32,194 nucleotides of DNA, taken from positions 1 to 32,194 of the forward strand of contig JAJFKF010000086.1 in assembly GCA_021773365.1 (NCBI GenBank). Reading direction: 5' to 3'. The stretch is from Gammaproteobacteria bacterium. GTDB taxonomy: Bacteria; Pseudomonadota; Gammaproteobacteria; Steroidobacterales; Steroidobacteraceae. The position numbers and the translations under genes were made by a program. Shown here piece after piece: positions 32,090 to 32,194 of this stretch (the first letter of the stretch is position 1; each line of letters opens with the position of its first letter). The notes below the pieces were generated by a model. The model was not told the origin of the DNA. It saw nothing but the letters and a program-made list of their open reading frames with translations, and did not search any database.

Positions 32090-32103
32090 ACGGGGTCCGA
32101 AGT

Positions 32104-32157
32104 GCATCGCTCGCGGGCGATGCCGGGTCGTGCAGCCGCGCCTGGGCAGCACGACCC
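32104..32157 (+). promoter_or_regulatory. two consecutive perfect hairpins after the putative precursor gene
   Basis: Hairpin 1: GCATCGC (32104-32110) pairs with GCGATGC (32117-32123) around a six-base loop. Hairpin 2: GGGTCGTGC (32125-32133) pairs with GCACGACCC (32149-32157) around 15 bases. No T-run follows, so these are not classical terminators. Placed between a precursor and the next gene, they could stabilise the precursor message and limit read-through. Confidence 0.6.
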
Positions 32158-32188
32158 CACAGGAAAGGGGCTACGGAGGAGTCTGTCA

Positions 32189-32194
32189 ATGCCC
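32189..32194 (+). CDS. start of a gene that continues past the right edge
   Basis: An ATG at 32189 is preceded by a near-perfect ribosome-binding sequence, GGAGGAG at 32175-32181, at good spacing. Only the first two codons (Met-Pro) are inside the window. From its position it may encode a processing or transport protein for the putative precursor, but its identity cannot be seen. Confidence 0.6.

Noticed and set aside
31805-32160. Minus-strand frames of 62-115 codons opposite the putative precursor
   Set aside because: No ribosome-binding site or domain. The plus strand has a better-supported small gene and hairpins here.
1-32194. CRISPR arrays, complete insertion sequences, rRNA genes
   Set aside because: No regularly spaced repeats, no transposase flanked by terminal repeats and no rRNA-like sequence were seen by reading both strands.

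Overview
The window is high-GC, densely coded bacterial chromosome. The gene families (FecI/FecR-controlled TonB receptors with STN domains, EgtB/EgtD, CsrA, a REP-associated tyrosine transposase, a DsbA-like protein) point to a Pseudomonadota genome, most likely a gammaproteobacterium of the xanthomonad, Steroidobacter or Nevskia kind. That placement is inferred from content alone.

Left end (1-2277), all on the minus strand: a sulfur-transfer pair (a MoaD/ThiS-type carrier ending in GG and a MoeB-type E1 enzyme fused to a rhodanese domain), preceded by a fumarylpyruvate-hydrolase-like enzyme. Strong ribosome-binding sequence at the left edge may start one more gene of this run.

Centre (2424-20519): two tandem versions of one kind of locus. 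Each has an ECF sigma factor and a FecR anti-sigma factor on the plus strand, and divergently a TonB-dependent receptor with an N-terminal STN signalling domain, a secreted S9 (prolyl-oligopeptidase type) serine peptidase and an exported Asp-box (sialidase-fold) beta-propeller protein. Locus 1 runs receptor, peptidase, propeller; locus 2 runs receptor, propeller, peptidase. The two loci touch tail to tail, with FecR1 overlapping peptidase 2 by 20 bases. The propeller gene of locus 1 carries a -1 frameshift near its 3' end. A mirror-symmetric pair of promoter-like elements lies between receptor 2 and sigma 2. The likely job is sensing, cutting and importing a peptide-containing ligand under cell-surface signalling; the ligand is unknown.

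Right of centre (20600-25279): a six-helix membrane diguanylate cyclase; a two-gene operon (small membrane protein, DCC-family protein) divergent from an ArsR-type regulator with two palindromes in the shared intergenic region; a zinc-ribbon protein lacking one cysteine; a stand-alone secretin N-domain protein; and a DUF4349-type membrane protein.

25426-27112 looks like an old integration site: a DUF4143 ATPase, a short relic of a P4-type integrase N-terminus, and tRNA-Phe(GAA) whose 3' end faces the relic.

27285-31674 holds the ergothioneine pair egtB-egtD, csrA, a RAYT/IS200-like transposase gene and a DsbA-like thiol oxidoreductase. The final few hundred bases hold a 55-codon gene with a lasso-peptide-like leader (LGRASEVTR), two consecutive perfect hairpins, and the start codon of the next gene, so a RiPP cluster probably begins at the right edge and continues outside the window.
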